Assembly: GCF_025144145.1 (NCBI RefSeq)
Contig: NZ_CP083546.1
Coordinates: forward strand, 1,938,501 to 2,002,500
Reading direction: 5' to 3'
DNA length: 64,000 bases
DNA from: Leisingera sp. M658
GTDB lineage: Bacteria > Pseudomonadota > Alphaproteobacteria > Rhodobacterales > Rhodobacteraceae
Shown here: positions 1-9,509 of the stretch, piece by piece
Position numbering within the stretch: the stretch's first letter is position 1
How the letters are laid out: the number at the start of each line of letters is the position of its first letter
The notes under the pieces: generated by a model
What the model was told of the DNA's origin: nothing
Database searches by the model: none
The model's input: only the letters and a program-made list of their open reading frames with translations
Made by a program: the position numbers and the translations under genes

Positions 1-1382
1 CCGCCCTGACCGCGCTGGAAGAAATCGGTCTTGCCGACGCGCCGCAAAGCGGTATCGATTACCTGACTTCTGCCGGCTGCGTGCTGGGGGATGACGGCCG
101 CATCCGGTTCCCGCGCGCGCTGGTCGAAGACACCATCGCCAAGGCAAACCGCTCCGTCACCCTGTACAGCCGGGATGGCAAGTCTGATCTGCAGCTGTCT
201 GGCGGCCGGGTTCACTATGGCACTGCTGGGGCCGCGGTCAGCGTGGTCGACGTCCACGGCAAGGAATACCGCGATTCAACTGTGCAGGATCTGCACGACG
301 CTGCGCGCATCTGTGATCAGCTGGACAATATCCACTTTGTCCAACGTCCGATGGTATGCCGCGACATCCCCGACAATCTTGAGATGGACCTGAACTCCAT
401 TTACGCGACCACTGCAGGCACGACCAAACATGTTGGTGTTTCTTTTAGTGAACCGGATTTCGTGAAGCCGGGACTGGAGCTGCTGCACATGATTGCGGGC
501 GGCGAAGACAAGTGGCGCGAGCGGCCTTTTGTGTCGAACTCAAACTGCTTTGTGGTGCCTCCCATGAAGTTTGCAACCGAATCCTGTGAAGTGATGGAGG
601 AATGCATCAAAGGCGGCATGCCGGTGCTGCTGCTGTCGGCAGGCATGGCCGGGGCAACCGCCCCTTCGTCCATCGCCGGCGCCATCACCCAGGCGGTTGC
701 AGAATGCCTCGCCGGCCTGGTTTATGTTAACGCCGTAAGCCCAGGCGCACCCGCTATTTTCGGCACTTGGCCCTTTGGTCTTGATCTGCGTACCGGTGCA
801 ATGTCCGTGGGCTCCGGCGAACAGGCGTTGCTGACTGCAGGCTGTGCTCAGATGCATAAATTTTACAACCTGCCGGGCGGCGCCGCGGCTGGCGCATCGG
901 ATTCCAAACTGCCGGATATGCAGGCCGGCTGGGAGCAGATGTGCTCTGCGGTTATGGCGGGGCTTTCCGGCCTCAACATGGCCTATGAAGCTGCCGGAAT
1001 GCATGCGTCACTGCTGGGGTTTTGCCTTGAGTCGCTGATCTTGGACAACGATCTGCTCGGCCAGGCACAGAGATGCGTTCGCGGCATTGAGGTGAACGAT
1101 GAAACCCTCGCTCTGGACCAGATGCGCGCCACGTGCATGGGCGGGCCTGGCCACTACCTGGGCACCGATCAAACCCTCAGCCGGATGCAGGTCGATTATG
1201 TTTACCCGGATCTGGGCGACCGAACATCTCCCAAGGAATGGGTGGAGCTTGAAAAACCTGACCTGATCCAAAAGGCTATTGCCAAGAAGGAGAAGATCCT
1301 GTCCCAGCGCGCATCCGCTCGGTTTGATGCCGCAACCGACATGGCAATCCGCGAGACGTTCAACATCCACCTTCCGGCTTAA
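1..1382 (+). CDS. MttB-family corrinoid methyltransferase, 5'-truncated by window edge
   Basis: The frame is open from base 3 to the TAA at 1380-1382, giving about 459 residues of a family that is usually near 500, so the N-terminus lies outside the window. The gene resembles the trimethylamine:corrinoid methyltransferase family (MttB/MtgB), which moves a methyl group from a quaternary or tertiary amine to a corrinoid protein. The visible part should cover the place where archaeal MttB carries an in-frame amber codon for pyrrolysine. No stop occurs here, so this is a non-pyrrolysine member, the group that includes glycine betaine methyltransferases. The substrate cannot be read from sequence. 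A strong terminator follows. The matching reactivating protein begins at the right edge of the window. Confidence 0.88.
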   Translation, partial: ALTALEEIGLADAPQSGIDYLTSAGCVLGDDGRIRFPRALVEDTIAKANRSVTLYSRDGKSDLQLSGGRVHYGTAGAAVSVVDVHGKEYRDSTVQDLHDAARICDQLDNIHFVQRPMVCRDIPDNLEMDLNSIYATTAGTTKHVGVSFSEPDFVKPGLELLHMIAGGEDKWRERPFVSNSNCFVVPPMKFATESCEVMEECIKGGMPVLLLSAGMAGATAPSSIAGAITQAVAECLAGLVYVNAVSPGAPAIFGTWPFGLDLRTGAMSVGSGEQALLTAGCAQMHKFYNLPGGAAAGASDSKLPDMQAGWEQMCSAVMAGLSGLNMAYEAAGMHASLLGFCLESLILDNDLLGQAQRCVRGIEVNDETLALDQMRATCMGGPGHYLGTDQTLSRMQVDYVYPDLGDRTSPKEWVELEKPDLIQKAIAKKEKILSQRASARFDAATDMAIRETFNIHLPA

Positions 1383-1405
1383 CCCGACATTCCAGATGCG
1401 CTGAT

Positions 1406-1434
1406 ACGGGCCGGAATTTTCCGGCCCGTTTTTT
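1406..1434 (+). terminator. Rho-independent terminator after the MttB-like gene
   Basis: A perfect 9-bp stem (ACGGGCCGG / CCGGCCCGT) with a 6-base loop is followed by a run of T, 24 bases after the stop codon. Confidence 0.9.
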
Positions 1435-1439
1435 GCGAC

Positions 1440-2040
1440 CAGCACAAAAGCAGGACGCCAGGCTCGGGAACTCTGGGCGTATTCCTGCCCCCTCAGCTAT
1501 CTCAGCCAGTAAGTTAAGAAAATTTTCACAAAGCACTTTTGCCACACCTGAAATTATGATAACCTTTTATTAACAAACAAAATTTTTCAGGTCTCCTCGC
1601 CTGAATACGGCGATCAATCTGCAAAAACACACCTGTATTTGAGCAAAATGACTTTGAATAACTGCAAAGGTGTCTGCATTTGACCCGGCGTTTAGCGGGT
1701 TGATTTTGCGAAACTGCAAGGTGACTAGGTTTTTAGTCTCATTTGCGTTCGGTTTCACTTCTGCAAGGCAGGGGCAAATGATCACCTGACAATCATTGTA
1801 GAATGCCGATATGATTCATTAAGATTAACCATCAGATGAACTTTTTCCGAAATTCTTTAAGGTTCTGGCCCTCTGCCCGCCTGCTCAATCAACACTTTCG
1901 GATACAAAACCGCTGGCGCGTTTCGCACTCCACCCCTGCCAGCCTTTGCGGAACTCCCGGTGCGCAGCCATGTTGCGGAAATGCATTTCAAAAATGCAGT
2001 AATGCAGCGCAGGGACAATTCCCCGCGCTGCTTGCCATGC
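1440..2040. other. Gene-free, AT-rich intergenic stretch
   Basis: Between the MttB-like gene and gcdH I see no convincing gene. Bases 1500-1860 are clearly richer in A and T than the surroundings. Possible frames here are short, lack a ribosome binding site and match nothing I recognise. The stretch could be a decayed insertion or a long 3' or regulatory region. Confidence 0.5.
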
Positions 2041-3261
2041 TTAGAAGAAAGCCTGCAATCCGGTCTGAGCCCGACCCAGGATCAAGGCATGCACGTCGTG
2101 GGTGCCCTCATAAGTGTTCACCGTCTCCAGGTTCACCATGTGGCGGATCACGTTGAACTCCAGGCTGATGCCGTTGCCACCGTGCATATCCCGCGCCATG
2201 CGGGCGATATCCAGCGCCTTGCCGCAGTTGTTGCGTTTGATGATCGAGATCATTTCCGGAGCAGCGCTGGCGGCATCCATCAGCCGCCCAACCTGCAGTG
2301 ACGCCTGCAGACCCAAAGTAATTTCCGTCTGCATGTTCGCCAGTTTCAGCTGAAACAGCTGGGTGTTGGCCAGCGGACGCCCGAATTGCGTGCGATCCAG
2401 GCCATATTGCCGGGCGGCGTGCCAGCAAGCCTCAGCCGCGCCCATTGCACCCCAGCTGATGCCATAACGCGCGCGGTTCAAACAGCCGAACGGACCTTTG
2501 AGCCCTTGAACATGCGGCAGCAACGCATCCTCGCCGACCTCAACACCGTCCATTACGATCTCACCAGTGACGGACGCGCGCAGGCTGGCCTTGTTTTTTA
2601 TTTTTGGCGCGCTCAGGCCTTTCAAGCCCTTCTCCAGCACAAAACCGCGGATCTTGCCGCCGTGGGCTTCGGATTTTGCCCAGACAACAAAGACATCGGC
2701 GATAGGCGCGTTGGAAATCCACATTTTGGAGCCGGTCAGACGGTAACCGCCTTCGGTCTTTTCAGCCCGGGTTTTCATACCGGCGGGATCAGAACCCGCG
2801 TCCGGTTCAGTAAGGCCGAAACAACCGATCCATTCGCCGGTAGCAAGCTTGGGCAGGTATTTCCGGCGCTGTTCTTCGCTTCCGTATGCGTAAATCGGAT
2901 ACATCACCAGCGAACTTTGCACCGACATCATTGAGCGGTAACCGCTGTCGACGCGCTCCACCTCGCGGGCGACCAAGCCGTATGACACATAGCCGCTGCC
3001 AAGCCCGCCGTATTCCTCCGGGATGGTGGTGCCCAACAGACCCATCCCGCCCATCTCGCGGAAAATTTCCGGATCAGTTTCCTCGTTTTCATAAGCGCTT
3101 AGCACTCGAGGTTGAAGTTTTTCCTGAGCATAGGCGCGGGCCGAGGCGGTGATCATCCGCTCGTCTTCAGTCAGCTGGTCCTCCAACCGCAACGGGTCTT
3201 CCCAATTGAAACGGCCCAGGTCCGGGGCATCTTTGGCGCGCAGGGCAGGTTTGTCAGTCAT
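2041..3261 (-). CDS. gcdH: glutaryl-CoA dehydrogenase
   Basis: This 406-residue acyl-CoA dehydrogenase is of typical length for glutaryl-CoA dehydrogenase, an FAD enzyme that oxidises and decarboxylates glutaryl-CoA to crotonyl-CoA in lysine and tryptophan breakdown. The FAD-binding segment [15 protein letters not shown] is present. The C-terminal block [10 protein letters not shown] supplies the catalytic glutamate in the position typical of Gcd[14 protein letters not shown] and the RDMHGGNGI segment are also characteristic. The start is supported by GAGGTG upstream. A LysR-type gene is transcribed divergently, which is the common arrangement for gcdH and its activator. Confidence 0.93.
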   Translation of the reverse strand: MTDKPALRAKDAPDLGRFNWEDPLRLEDQLTEDERMITASARAYAQEKLQPRVLSAYENEETDPEIFREMGGMGLLGTTIPEEYGGLGSGYVSYGLVAREVERVDSGYRSMMSVQSSLVMYPIYAYGSEEQRRKYLPKLATGEWIGCFGLTEPDAGSDPAGMKTRAEKTEGGYRLTGSKMWISNAPIADVFVVWAKSEAHGGKIRGFVLEKGLKGLSAPKIKNKASLRASVTGEIVMDGVEVGEDALLPHVQGLKGPFGCLNRARYGISWGAMGAAEACWHAARQYGLDRTQFGRPLANTQLFQLKLANMQTEITLGLQASLQVGRLMDAASAAPEMISIIKRNNCGKALDIARMARDMHGGNGISLEFNVIRHMVNLETVNTYEGTHDVHALILGRAQTGLQAFF

Positions 3262-3360
3262 CTTGTCACCTCAGTGGTTCGCGAATTGGGCAAACCCTAA
3301 CGCGAGGTGAACGGAAAAAACAGCGAGACTTTCGCAACAAACCATGACAAACACTCATAC

Positions 3361-4272
3361 ATGACTGTGCCGCGTAAATTCCTGCCCTCGATCTCCTCGC
3401 TGCGCGCGCTGGAGGCAGTGGACCGGCTGGGCAGCGCCTCGGCGGCTGCAGATGAATTGGCGTTAACACAAGGGGCCGTCAGCCGCCAGCTGCAGACGCT
3501 GGAACGGCAATTGGGGATGGAACTGGTGCAACGGGACCAGAAGCGGCTGGCCTTGACTACAGAGGCCCAGGATTACGCCGCCGAGATCCGCCAGGCATTG
3601 AACCAGATTGTGCAATCCACCCTGCGTTTACAGGCCGCGCCGCTGGCCGGGTCGCTCAATCTGGCAATTCTGCCTGCCTTTGGCATGCGCTGGCTGATGC
3701 CGCGGCTGCCGGAATTTGCCCGGCTGCACCCGGATGTGACAATCAACATGGCGACCCGGCTGGAACCTTTCAACTTTGCCACTGAACCCTTTGATGCAGC
3801 GATACATTTTGGGGATGCGTCCTGGCCGGGCACGCAATCGCTGCTATTGAAGCACGAGCAGCTTTTGCCGGTCTGCGCACCGCTGCTTCTGGAAGGGCGC
3901 AGCATTGATGAGGTCAAAGACATCCTGAAGCTGCCGCTGTTGCACATTCAAACCAGAACAAGCGCCTGGACCGATTGGTTTGAGCAGAATGGTATTGAAG
4001 CTGGTGCCAGCCTGGGCGGTACGATCTATGATCAATTCGCAACCATCACCCAGGCTGCGCTGCATGGGTTGGGTGTCGCCTTGATGCCGGATTATCTGGT
4101 CGAGCAGGATCTGGCGACAGGCCGCCTGGTGGCGCTGCATCCGGAGCCGGTGGAAACCGAAGGCGCCTATTACCTGGTCTGGCCGGAGCGGAAATCCAAC
4201 GCGCCGGCGCTGATGAAGTTCCGCACCTGGCTGGCCGGGAAAGCCCAACCCGAAGACCCGCTGCCGCGCTAA
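3361..4272 (+). CDS. LysR-family transcriptional regulator, probably of gcdH
   Basis: The protein has an N-terminal winged helix (SSLRALEAVDRLGSASAAA, then TQGAVSRQLQTLE) followed by a LysR substrate-binding domain. From the ATG at 3361 it is about 303 residues, the usual LTTR length. A GTG at 3307 would add 18 residues that do not look like the family, so 3361 is preferred, although no strong ribosome binding site is visible at either. It resembles the GcvA-like branch. Divergence from gcdH across roughly 100 bases suggests it controls glutarate/lysine catabolism. That role is inferred from position only. Confidence 0.8.
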   Translation: MTVPRKFLPSISSLRALEAVDRLGSASAAADELALTQGAVSRQLQTLERQLGMELVQRDQKRLALTTEAQDYAAEIRQALNQIVQSTLRLQAAPLAGSLNLAILPAFGMRWLMPRLPEFARLHPDVTINMATRLEPFNFATEPFDAAIHFGDASWPGTQSLLLKHEQLLPVCAPLLLEGRSIDEVKDILKLPLLHIQTRTSAWTDWFEQNGIEAGASLGGTIYDQFATITQAALHGLGVALMPDYLVEQDLATGRLVALHPEPVETEGAYYLVWPERKSNAPALMKFRTWLAGKAQPEDPLPR

Positions 4273-4276
4273 AATC

Positions 4277-4302
4277 AGGGGGGCCATGCGTGCCCCCCCT
4301 TT
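4277..4302 (+). terminator. Terminator between LysR gene and phoB
   Basis: An AGGGGGGC / GCCCCCCCT stem with a 7-base loop and a short T run lies just after the LysR stop codon. The converging phoB transcript may use the same hairpin. Confidence 0.75.
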
Positions 4303-4341
4303 ACGCCATCCGTGTCCCCTGGTGCCGGTTCAGCCCAGATT

Positions 4342-5031
4342 TCAGCCTAAGGCGTAGCCAGCGCCGCGCACCGTACGAACGGGATCGTTGCCGCCGTGCT
4401 GGGTGAGCGCCTTGCGCAATCGGCCGATGTGGACGTCGACGGTGCGGGTGTCGACGTAGATGTCACGGCCCCAGACGCGATCCAGCAGCTGTTCACGGCT
4501 CCACACCCGGCCCGGTTTTTCAATGAAAGTGGAGAGCAGGCGGAATTCGGTCGGTCCCAGCTTGAGCGGATTGCCGCCCCGGCTGACCTTGTGGGTTTCG
4601 GCGTCCAGTACGATATCATCATATTCCAGCCGCACACCCACGGTAGAGGGCCGCACCCGGCGCAGCTGGCTGCGCACGCGGGCCATAAGCTCCGCCACTG
4701 AATAGGGTTTCACAACGTAATCGTCGGCGCCGGTTTCCAGGCCGCGCACCTTGTCCACTTCTTCGGACCTCGCGGAGAGCATTATCACCGGGATATTGCG
4801 GGTTTCCGCGCGGGTCTTGAGGCGGCGGCACACTTCAATGCCGCTGAGGTTGGGCATCATCCAATCGAGGATGATCATATCCGGCATGTCCTCCTCAACC
4901 ATCAGCAAGGCTTCCTCGCCGTCCTTGGCCCTGAGCACACGAAAACCGTCCGCTTCGAGGTTATAGGCCAGCACTTCCCGTTGTGCCATTTCGTCTTCTA
5001 CAACCAGAACAGTGGGCTGATCGGCAGCCAT
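4342..5031 (-). CDS. phoB: phosphate regulon response regulator PhoB
   Basis: This 229-residue OmpR/PhoB-type regulator has a receiver domain with the phosphoacceptor Asp near residue 56 (LDWMMP), the acidic pair VVEDE, the conserved Lys in VVKPYS, and a C-terminal winged helix ending TRTVDVHIGRLRKAL...TVRGAGYALG. When phosphorylated by PhoR it activates PHO-box promoters under phosphate limitation. It is the last gene of pstSCAB-phoU-phoB, 3 bases after phoU. This is the usual alphaproteobacterial arrangement, with phoR kept upstream instead of next to phoB. Confidence 0.96.
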   Translation of the reverse strand: MAADQPTVLVVEDEMAQREVLAYNLEADGFRVLRAKDGEEALLMVEEDMPDMIILDWMMPNLSGIEVCRRLKTRAETRNIPVIMLSARSEEVDKVRGLETGADDYVVKPYSVAELMARVRSQLRRVRPSTVGVRLEYDDIVLDAETHKVSRGGNPLKLGPTEFRLLSTFIEKPGRVWSREQLLDRVWGRDIYVDTRTVDVHIGRLRKALTQHGGNDPVRTVRGAGYALG

Positions 5032-5034
5032 TGG

Positions 5035-5745
5035 TCAGATCTCCTGCGGTGTGGTTGAGGTGGTGTCGAATTTCTTGCGGTCTTCCTCCGGCTTCTCGCC
5101 GGTGACCAGATAGATCACCTGTTCTGCAATCGCGGTCACATGGTCGCCCATGCGTTCAGTGTTTTTTGCGATAAAATGCAAGTGCATACAGGCCGAAATG
5201 TTGCGCGGATCTTCCATCATGTGGGTCAGAAATTCACGGAACAGGGCGTTGTACATCTGATCCACGTCGCGGTCGCGCTCGATCACGTCGCGGGCCAGTT
5301 CAACGTCGCGCTGGATGTAGGAATCAAGCGCGTCCTTCAACATCCGCTCTACCTCGCGCGCCATGCGGCGCAGGGCGGCGGCGCCTTCGCTGGTGTTCGG
5401 CCCCTGAGCCAGCACTGTGGTGCGCTTGGCCATGTTTTTCGCATAGTCGCCAATGCGTTCCAGGTTGCCGGCGATCTTCATCACCGAGAGCACCAGGCGC
5501 AGGTCGGAGGCCGCAGGCGCGCGCAGCGCGATCAGCCGGGCGGTTTCCTCGTTGATCAATTCTTCCAGCCCGTCGATGGCCTTGTCGCCCTGGCGCACAG
5601 TCAGCGCCAGTTCTTCATCGCGGGTTTCAAGCGCCTTGGCGGCTTCGCGGATAGCGTCCTCGACCAGGCCGCCCATTTTCATGATCCGGGCTTGGATTGC
5701 CTCCAGGTCACGGTCGAAAGCAGATGCAATATGCTGTGCAGTCAT
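5035..5745 (-). CDS. phoU: phosphate signalling protein PhoU
   Basis: A 236-residue all-helical protein made of two PhoU repeats. The family signatures NLERIGDYAKNMAKR and NTERMGDHVTAIAEQ, which carry the metal-cluster acidic residues, are both visible. PhoU links the Pst transporter to PhoR and keeps the Pho regulon off when phosphate is plentiful. It lies 16 bases after pstB and 3 bases before phoB in one operon. Confidence 0.96.
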   Translation of the reverse strand: MTAQHIASAFDRDLEAIQARIMKMGGLVEDAIREAAKALETRDEELALTVRQGDKAIDGLEELINEETARLIALRAPAASDLRLVLSVMKIAGNLERIGDYAKNMAKRTTVLAQGPNTSEGAAALRRMAREVERMLKDALDSYIQRDVELARDVIERDRDVDQMYNALFREFLTHMMEDPRNISACMHLHFIAKNTERMGDHVTAIAEQVIYLVTGEKPEEDRKKFDTTSTTPQEI

Positions 5746-5761
5746 TTGTTTTTCCTAAAGA

Positions 5762-6559
5762 TCAGCCGATCCGGCCGGTAATGTAGCTCTCGGTGCGCGG
5801 ATCTTCGGGATTGGTGAAGATCTGGCCGGTGGGACCGAATTCCACCAGATTGCCGAGGTGGAAGAAGGCGGTCTTCTGGCTGACGCGCGCGGCCTGCTGC
5901 ATTGAGTGGGTGACGATCACCACCGAATACTGGCTGCGCAGTTCGTCGATCAGTTCCTCCACTTGCGCAGTCGCGATGGGGTCGAGCGCTGAACAGGGTT
6001 CGTCCATCAGCAGTACTTCGGGTTCTGTGGCTACGGCGCGGGCGATGCACAGGCGCTGCTGCTGGCCGCCGGACAGGCCGGTACCAGGGGCATCAAGGCG
6101 GTCTTTCACCTCGTCCCAGATGGCTGCGCGGCGCAGGGATTTTTCAACGATCTCATCCAGTTCCGCCTTGTTCTTGGCAAGGCCGTGAATGCGCGGGCCA
6201 TAGGCCACGTTGTCATAGATCGATTTCGGAAACGGGTTCGGCTTTTGGAACACCATGCCGACCTTGGCGCGCAGCTGTACCGGGTCGACGCGACGGTCAT
6301 AGATATCCTCGCCATCCAGCAGGATGTCGCCCTTCACGCGGCAGATATCAATGGTATCGTTCATCCGGTTCAAACAGCGCAGGAAGGTCGACTTGCCACA
6401 GCCCGAGGGGCCGATAAAGGCGGTGACGGTCTTGTCCTCGATCTCGACATTCACGTCTTTGATCGCGTGGCTGTCGCCGTAGTGGACGTTGACGTCCTTG
6501 GCGGCGATTTTGATTTTCTGTGTGTCCACGGTGTTTTCCATCAAGGTCATGTCGTTCAT
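5762..6559 (-). CDS. pstB: phosphate ABC transporter ATP-binding protein PstB
   Basis: This 265-residue ATPase shows Walker [10 protein letters not shown], the signature [14 protein letters not shown] and Walker [16 protein letters not shown], all in the PstB form. The PstB-typical segment [20 protein letters not shown] is also present. It powers high-affinity phosphate import with PstC and PstA. It lies 14 bases after pstA and upstream of phoU. Confidence 0.97.
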   Translation of the reverse strand: MNDMTLMENTVDTQKIKIAAKDVNVHYGDSHAIKDVNVEIEDKTVTAFIGPSGCGKSTFLRCLNRMNDTIDICRVKGDILLDGEDIYDRRVDPVQLRAKVGMVFQKPNPFPKSIYDNVAYGPRIHGLAKNKAELDEIVEKSLRRAAIWDEVKDRLDAPGTGLSGGQQQRLCIARAVATEPEVLLMDEPCSALDPIATAQVEELIDELRSQYSVVIVTHSMQQAARVSQKTAFFHLGNLVEFGPTGQIFTNPEDPRTESYITGRIG

Positions 6560-6573
6560 TGCACTATGCCCCC

Positions 6574-7926
6574 TTACCAGCGGCGTTCAAAGCGGCGGCG
6601 CAGGATCACGGCGAAAGTGTTCATGGTCACCAGGAAGATGAGAAGGATGATGATGCCGCCCCAGGCGCGTTCATAGAACGCCGGGTCGGCGCGTTTGGCC
6701 CATTCGTAGATCTGCGCGGGCATGGCGGAATTCGGCGCCAGCAGGCCGTCGGCAATCGTTTCCGGCGCGTTGGAGGCGATGAATCCGACCATGCCGATCA
6801 GCAGCAGCGGCGCGGTCTCGCCCAGTGCCTGCGCCAGTCCAATAATGGTGCCGGTCAGGATGCCCGGTGCCGCCAGCGGCAGCACGTGGTGAAACACCGC
6901 CTGCATTTTGGACGCCCCGACACCCAGCGCGGCGTCGCGGATCGACGGCGGCACCGATTTCAGCGAGGCGCGGGTGGAGATGATGATCGTCGGCAGGGTC
7001 ATCAGCGTCAGCACCAGCCCGCCCACCAAGGGGGCCGAAGTCGGCAGGTGCATGTAGTTGATGAACACCGCAAGGCCGAGGATGCCGAACACGATGGAGG
7101 GCACCGCGGCGAGGTTGGAGATGTTCACCTCGATCATGTCGGTGAGCCAGTTCTGCGGGGCGAATTCCTCAAGATAGATAGAGGCGGCCACACCAATCGG
7201 CAGCGCCAGCGCCAGCACCACCAGCATCATGAACAGCGAACCCAGCATTGCAACGCCGATACCGGCGGCCTCGGGGCGGGCATCGGAGGCATCGGCGCCT
7301 AGGATGAAGTCGAGGTTGAAGGTTTTTTCCAGCACCCCGGCAGCAGCCAAAGCGTCAACAAGATCAAGCTGCTCGGCCGAGATGTTCTTGTCGTTGACGA
7401 TGCTGTCGCGGGTGACGCGGCCCTTCAGGTAGCCGTCAACCCGGCCTGAGGCGAGGAAGCGGAATTCAACCGTTTGGCCGATCTGGTCCGGGTTGGCGAT
7501 GACAAAATCGCGCAGCTGGGCGGCGACGTCCTTGGACAGGATGCCGGCCAGCTCCTTGGATTTGAGGCTGGTCTCAATGCCCAGCTCCGCCACCGCGGTC
7601 TCCATCGCGCCCTTGATGATCGGGGCATAACCGAAAGTGGTGACCTTCTTGATATCGGCCAGGTCGCGGTTGCCCTTCTTGTCGAGCTTGGCTTCCAGAA
7701 GGTCCACTTTCAGGGTGACAAAGGTCTGCTGGAACGCACCGGTGCCTTTGCCGACGATGGTGGTCACTAGGATCGCCAGCATCAGCAGGCCGACAGCAAT
7801 GGCAGCAATACCATAAGCCTTGAAGCGGATTTCCGCTGCGTTGCGCTTTTTGGTATGCGGGGTTTGCTCCAGCAGCGAGCCGCCGTGTTTGCGCGGCGCA
7901 GAGGGGGATTGGCTGAGATCGGTCAT
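6574..7926 (-). CDS. pstA: phosphate ABC transporter permease PstA, long alphaproteobacterial form
   Basis: At 450 residues this is much longer than the roughly 290-residue enterobacterial PstA. The extra length is an N-terminal extension: one membrane helix near residue 35-60, then about 150 residues predicted to face the periplasm. The six-helix permease core follows, with the ABC-coupling segment [20 protein letters not shown]. Long PstA forms of this kind are normal in Rhodobacterales. The gene shares one base with the end of pstC. Confidence 0.94.
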   Translation of the reverse strand: MTDLSQSPSAPRKHGGSLLEQTPHTKKRNAAEIRFKAYGIAAIAVGLLMLAILVTTIVGKGTGAFQQTFVTLKVDLLEAKLDKKGNRDLADIKKVTTFGYAPIIKGAMETAVAELGIETSLKSKELAGILSKDVAAQLRDFVIANPDQIGQTVEFRFLASGRVDGYLKGRVTRDSIVNDKNISAEQLDLVDALAAAGVLEKTFNLDFILGADASDARPEAAGIGVAMLGSLFMMLVVLALALPIGVAASIYLEEFAPQNWLTDMIEVNISNLAAVPSIVFGILGLAVFINYMHLPTSAPLVGGLVLTLMTLPTIIISTRASLKSVPPSIRDAALGVGASKMQAVFHHVLPLAAPGILTGTIIGLAQALGETAPLLLIGMVGFIASNAPETIADGLLAPNSAMPAQIYEWAKRADPAFYERAWGGIIILLIFLVTMNTFAVILRRRFERRW

Positions 7927-9398
7927 CAGTCGTACTGCTCCCGGTATTTGCGCACGATATAGAGCGCCAGGACGTTCAGGCCGAGGGTCAGGACAAACAG
8001 GGTCAGACCCAGGGCAAAGGCAACCAGCGTTTCGGGGCTGGCAAAGTCGGTGTCGCCGGTCAGCTGGCTGACGATGCGGGTGGTGATCGTGGTCATCGAC
8101 TCCAGCGGGTTGGCAGAGAACTTGGCAATCGCCCCAGCCCCCATGACCACGATCATGGTCTCGCCAATGGCACGCGAGGCGGCCAGCAGCACCGCGCCGA
8201 CAATGCCCGGCAGCGCTGCCGGTATCACCACCTGGCGCACGGTTTCCGATTTGGTGGCGCCGAGGCCCAGTGAGCCGTCGCGCATTGCCTGCGGCACCGC
8301 GTTGATGATGTCATCAGACAGCGAGGAGACAAAGGGGATCAGCATAATACCCATCACCAGCCCGGCAGTCAGCACCGAAGTGGCACCGGCCATCCACTCG
8401 ACCCCCAAGAGGCCGCCCTTGCCAAATAAGTCCGCCAGTGCCGGACCAACGGTCAGCAGCGCAAACAGGCCGTAAACGATGGTCGGGATACCGGCGAGGA
8501 TCTCCAGCAGCGGTTTGGCAAAGGCCCGTACAGTGCCGCTGGCGTATTCCGACAGATAGATGGCTGCAAACAGGCCAACCGGCACCGCCACCAAAAGGGC
8601 GATAAAGGAGATATAGAGCGTACCCCACAACAGCGGCAGGATCGACAGCTCACTGTCGCCGCGGAAGTTGGGCGCCCAGGTGGAGCCGAAGAAGAAGTCC
8701 GTCCAACTGTGCAGGCCAAAGAAGTTTTTGGTTTCAAACAGCATCGACAGAACGATGCCGATGGTAGTCAGGATCGCCAGCGAGGCGGCAAGGATCAGCA
8801 GCGCCAGAATGGCCCGCTCCACCACATTCCGGGCACGGAAGTCCTTGTGGCTGCGGCTGTAGGCCCAAGCGAAACCGCCAAAGGCCAGCAGCGCGACAAC
8901 CACGGTCATGGCGGTCCGACCGGTGTGCGATAGGTTGCGGTAGGTTTGGGCCGCCGTCAGGACTTCGGGCTGCACGTCCGAGCCAAGGGCCACGCCGACC
9001 TCACCCAGCAGGGCACGCACGTTCTGTTCGCCACTGCTGATGTCGCGCGCCTGGCGGGCGGTCAACAGCCCCTGTTCTACTACACTGTCCAGCCCCTCGG
9101 CGACGCGGCGCACGTCGCTCATCACCAGGCCCAGGGTGGAGTTTTCCGGAACCGCTTCAGCCGGGATTGTGCCGGAGACACGGGTCTCGATGAACATCGG
9201 CTGCGCCAGAAGCCAGATGGCCAGCGCCGTGACGGCCGGGACAAAGGCGGCCATCGCAACATGGTAGCCGTAATATGACGGCAGCGAGTGCAGGTCCCTC
9301 ACATCACCGTTTGCAGTGGCAATCGCGCGGCGGCGGCCGCCGTAAAAGCCAGCGGCAGACAGTGCGAGCAGGAGGGCAACAAGCCAGAAAGTGGGCAT
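7926..9398 (-). CDS. pstC: phosphate ABC transporter permease PstC, long alphaproteobacterial form
   Basis: A 490-residue permease, against about 320 in enterobacteria, with extra N-terminal helices and a periplasmic region before the core. The coupling loop DGSLGLGATKSETVRQVVIP and the following ALPGIVGAVLLAASRAIGET are typical of PstC. It pairs with PstA to form the membrane channel. It overlaps pstA by one base and is separated from pstS by a strong hairpin. Confidence 0.95.
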   Translation of the reverse strand: MPTFWLVALLLALSAAGFYGGRRRAIATANGDVRDLHSLPSYYGYHVAMAAFVPAVTALAIWLLAQPMFIETRVSGTIPAEAVPENSTLGLVMSDVRRVAEGLDSVVEQGLLTARQARDISSGEQNVRALLGEVGVALGSDVQPEVLTAAQTYRNLSHTGRTAMTVVVALLAFGGFAWAYSRSHKDFRARNVVERAILALLILAASLAILTTIGIVLSMLFETKNFFGLHSWTDFFFGSTWAPNFRGDSELSILPLLWGTLYISFIALLVAVPVGLFAAIYLSEYASGTVRAFAKPLLEILAGIPTIVYGLFALLTVGPALADLFGKGGLLGVEWMAGATSVLTAGLVMGIMLIPFVSSLSDDIINAVPQAMRDGSLGLGATKSETVRQVVIPAALPGIVGAVLLAASRAIGETMIVVMGAGAIAKFSANPLESMTTITTRIVSQLTGDTDFASPETLVAFALGLTLFVLTLGLNVLALYIVRKYREQYD

Positions 9399-9457
9399 GA
9401 AAAGCTCCGGTTTGGCGGTGGCGTATTTGCTGCGGCAGCCCTGCCGCGGAAAGAAAG

Positions 9458-9485
9458 CGCCGGGGCGGATGGCTCCGCCCCGGCG
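9458..9485 (-). other. Strong hairpin between pstS and pstC
   Basis: An 11-bp perfect stem (CGCCGGGGCGG / CCGCCCCGGCG) with a 6-base loop is followed on the transcript by a broken T run (CTTTCTTTCC). It is placed to stop part of the transcription, or protect the pstS message, so that the binding protein is made in excess over the membrane components. Confidence 0.7.
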
Positions 9486-9509
9486 GGGGTCAATCGCACA
9501 CAGGGCGTC

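Noticed and set aside
1-1382. Pyrrolysine-containing MttB
   Set aside because: The visible frame has no in-frame TAG, so the pyrrolysine type is excluded for the part seen.
1836-2301. Overlapping plus-strand frames before gcdH
   Set aside because: No ribosome binding site, no known family and partial overlap with the gcdH coding sequence.
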